Assembly (NCBI GenBank): GCA_017618475.1
Contig: JAFZUF010000116.1
Location: 1 to 5,010 of the forward strand
From: Clostridia bacterium
Lineage (GTDB): Bacteria > Bacillota > Clostridia > Christensenellales > UBA1242
Direction: 5' to 3'
DNA length: 5,010 nt
Shown: positions 4,631-5,010 of the stretch, piece after piece
How positions within the stretch are numbered: position 1 is the first letter of the stretch
Layout: every line of letters begins with the position of its first letter
Program-made: the position numbers and the translations under genes
Notes under the pieces: model-generated
The model's database searches: none
What the model was told of the DNA's origin: nothing
Seen by the model: only the letters and a program-made list of their open reading frames with translations

Positions 4631-5010
4631 ATGGTTTATTCGGAATTTGTGCAATTGTTAAAAAACAATACCGACAAGAAATATGCCGATTTTTCACAAA
4701 AACTTACCAATAGTGATTATGTTGTTATTGGTGTTCGTGTACCGATTTTACGTAAATTGGTTAAAGCGCATTACCACGATGAAACTTTGCCACTAAATGA
4801 TTTTGAACTTGGTAAATATTTAGAAGTTGACTTTTCGTATTTTGCGATTGGTTTGTTACGCTGTAAAACAGCCGCAGAGCAATTAACTTTTTTACGAAAA
4901 AACTTGTGTTATGCCAAATCGTGGATGATTACTGATATGATAACATCTTTTTTGCGTAGTGTGTCGTTTGAAGATTTTTGGTCATATTTCTTGGACACAC
5001 ATACGGATGA
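4631..5010 (+). CDS. AlkD-like DNA alkylation repair protein, N-terminal part
   Basis: An open frame runs from 4631 off the window end (126 codons seen, no stop). The translation matches the DNA alkylation repair (AlkD-like, HEAT-repeat glycosylase) family. It has the hallmark IGVRVPILRKLVKAHY (residues 33-48), then the helical segment LEVDFSYFAIGLLRCK (64-79), and W98-M-I-T-D102. That W-x3-D spacing matches the DNA-contacting Trp and the essential Asp of Bacillus cereus AlkD (W109/D113, from memory). Such proteins remove positively charged N3- and N7-alkylated purines. Family members are usually about 210-240 residues, so roughly the C-terminal half lies outside the window. Two adjacent ATGs (4628, 4631) are possible; I chose 4631 because it lies 6 nt past TATAAT, as at yajC and the gene at 3985. 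No Shine-Dalgarno sequence is present. Confidence 0.8.
   Translation, partial: MVYSEFVQLLKNNTDKKYADFSQKLTNSDYVVIGVRVPILRKLVKAHYHDETLPLNDFELGKYLEVDFSYFAIGLLRCKTAAEQLTFLRKNLCYAKSWMITDMITSFLRSVSFEDFWSYFLDTHTD

Overview
This is an AT-rich bacterial window with the standard genetic code (Trp is TGG throughout). It holds six complete protein genes, one partial protein gene and one tRNA gene, packed with very short gaps. The gene set (YajC, a YkvI-type transporter, a YdjI/YdjG-like pair, an AlkD-like protein) and a tRNA-Thr with U as discriminator base and an encoded CCA best fit a low-GC Gram-positive-like (Bacillota-type) genome. That placement is an inference; I cannot name the lineage, and another low-GC phylum is possible.

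Layout. (1) 56-502 (+): yajC, the accessory subunit of the Sec translocase. (2) 432-1448 (-): a roughly ten-helix YkvI-family membrane transporter, convergent with yajC and overlapping its 3' end by 71 bp. (3) 1435-1800 (-): a small TPR-like protein lying upstream of the transporter gene and overlapping it by 14 bp, so the two probably form one operon. (4) 1801-1885: a divergent promoter region. (5) 1886-2905 (+): a YdjI-like SPFH protein with two C-terminal zinc ribbons, joined by a TAATG overlap to 2905-3966 (+), a YdjG-like protein with two N-terminal zinc ribbons and a C-terminal membrane anchor. (6) 3985-4455 (+): an unrecognised protein with four membrane segments and a charged tail. (7) 4505-4580 (+): tRNA-Thr(UGU) with its own promoter and terminator. 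(8) 4631 to the window end (+): the first 126 codons of an AlkD-like DNA alkylation repair protein, not closed in this window.

How the parts relate. The SPFH/zinc-ribbon pair matches the Bacillus subtilis YdjI/YdjG partners of the PspA membrane-stress system, but neither pspA nor ydjH is visible here. The rest is mostly housekeeping.

The most distinctive signal is promoter architecture. Three genes (yajC, the four-helix protein gene and the alkD-like gene) have a perfect TATAAT ending exactly 6 nt before the chosen ATG and no Shine-Dalgarno sequence. Transcription would start at or next to the A of the start codon, giving leaderless mRNAs. By contrast, the SPFH gene and the transporter gene have clear Shine-Dalgarno sequences. 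I found no CRISPR array, insertion sequence or other mobile element, and no clear sign of an undescribed defence or mobile system.
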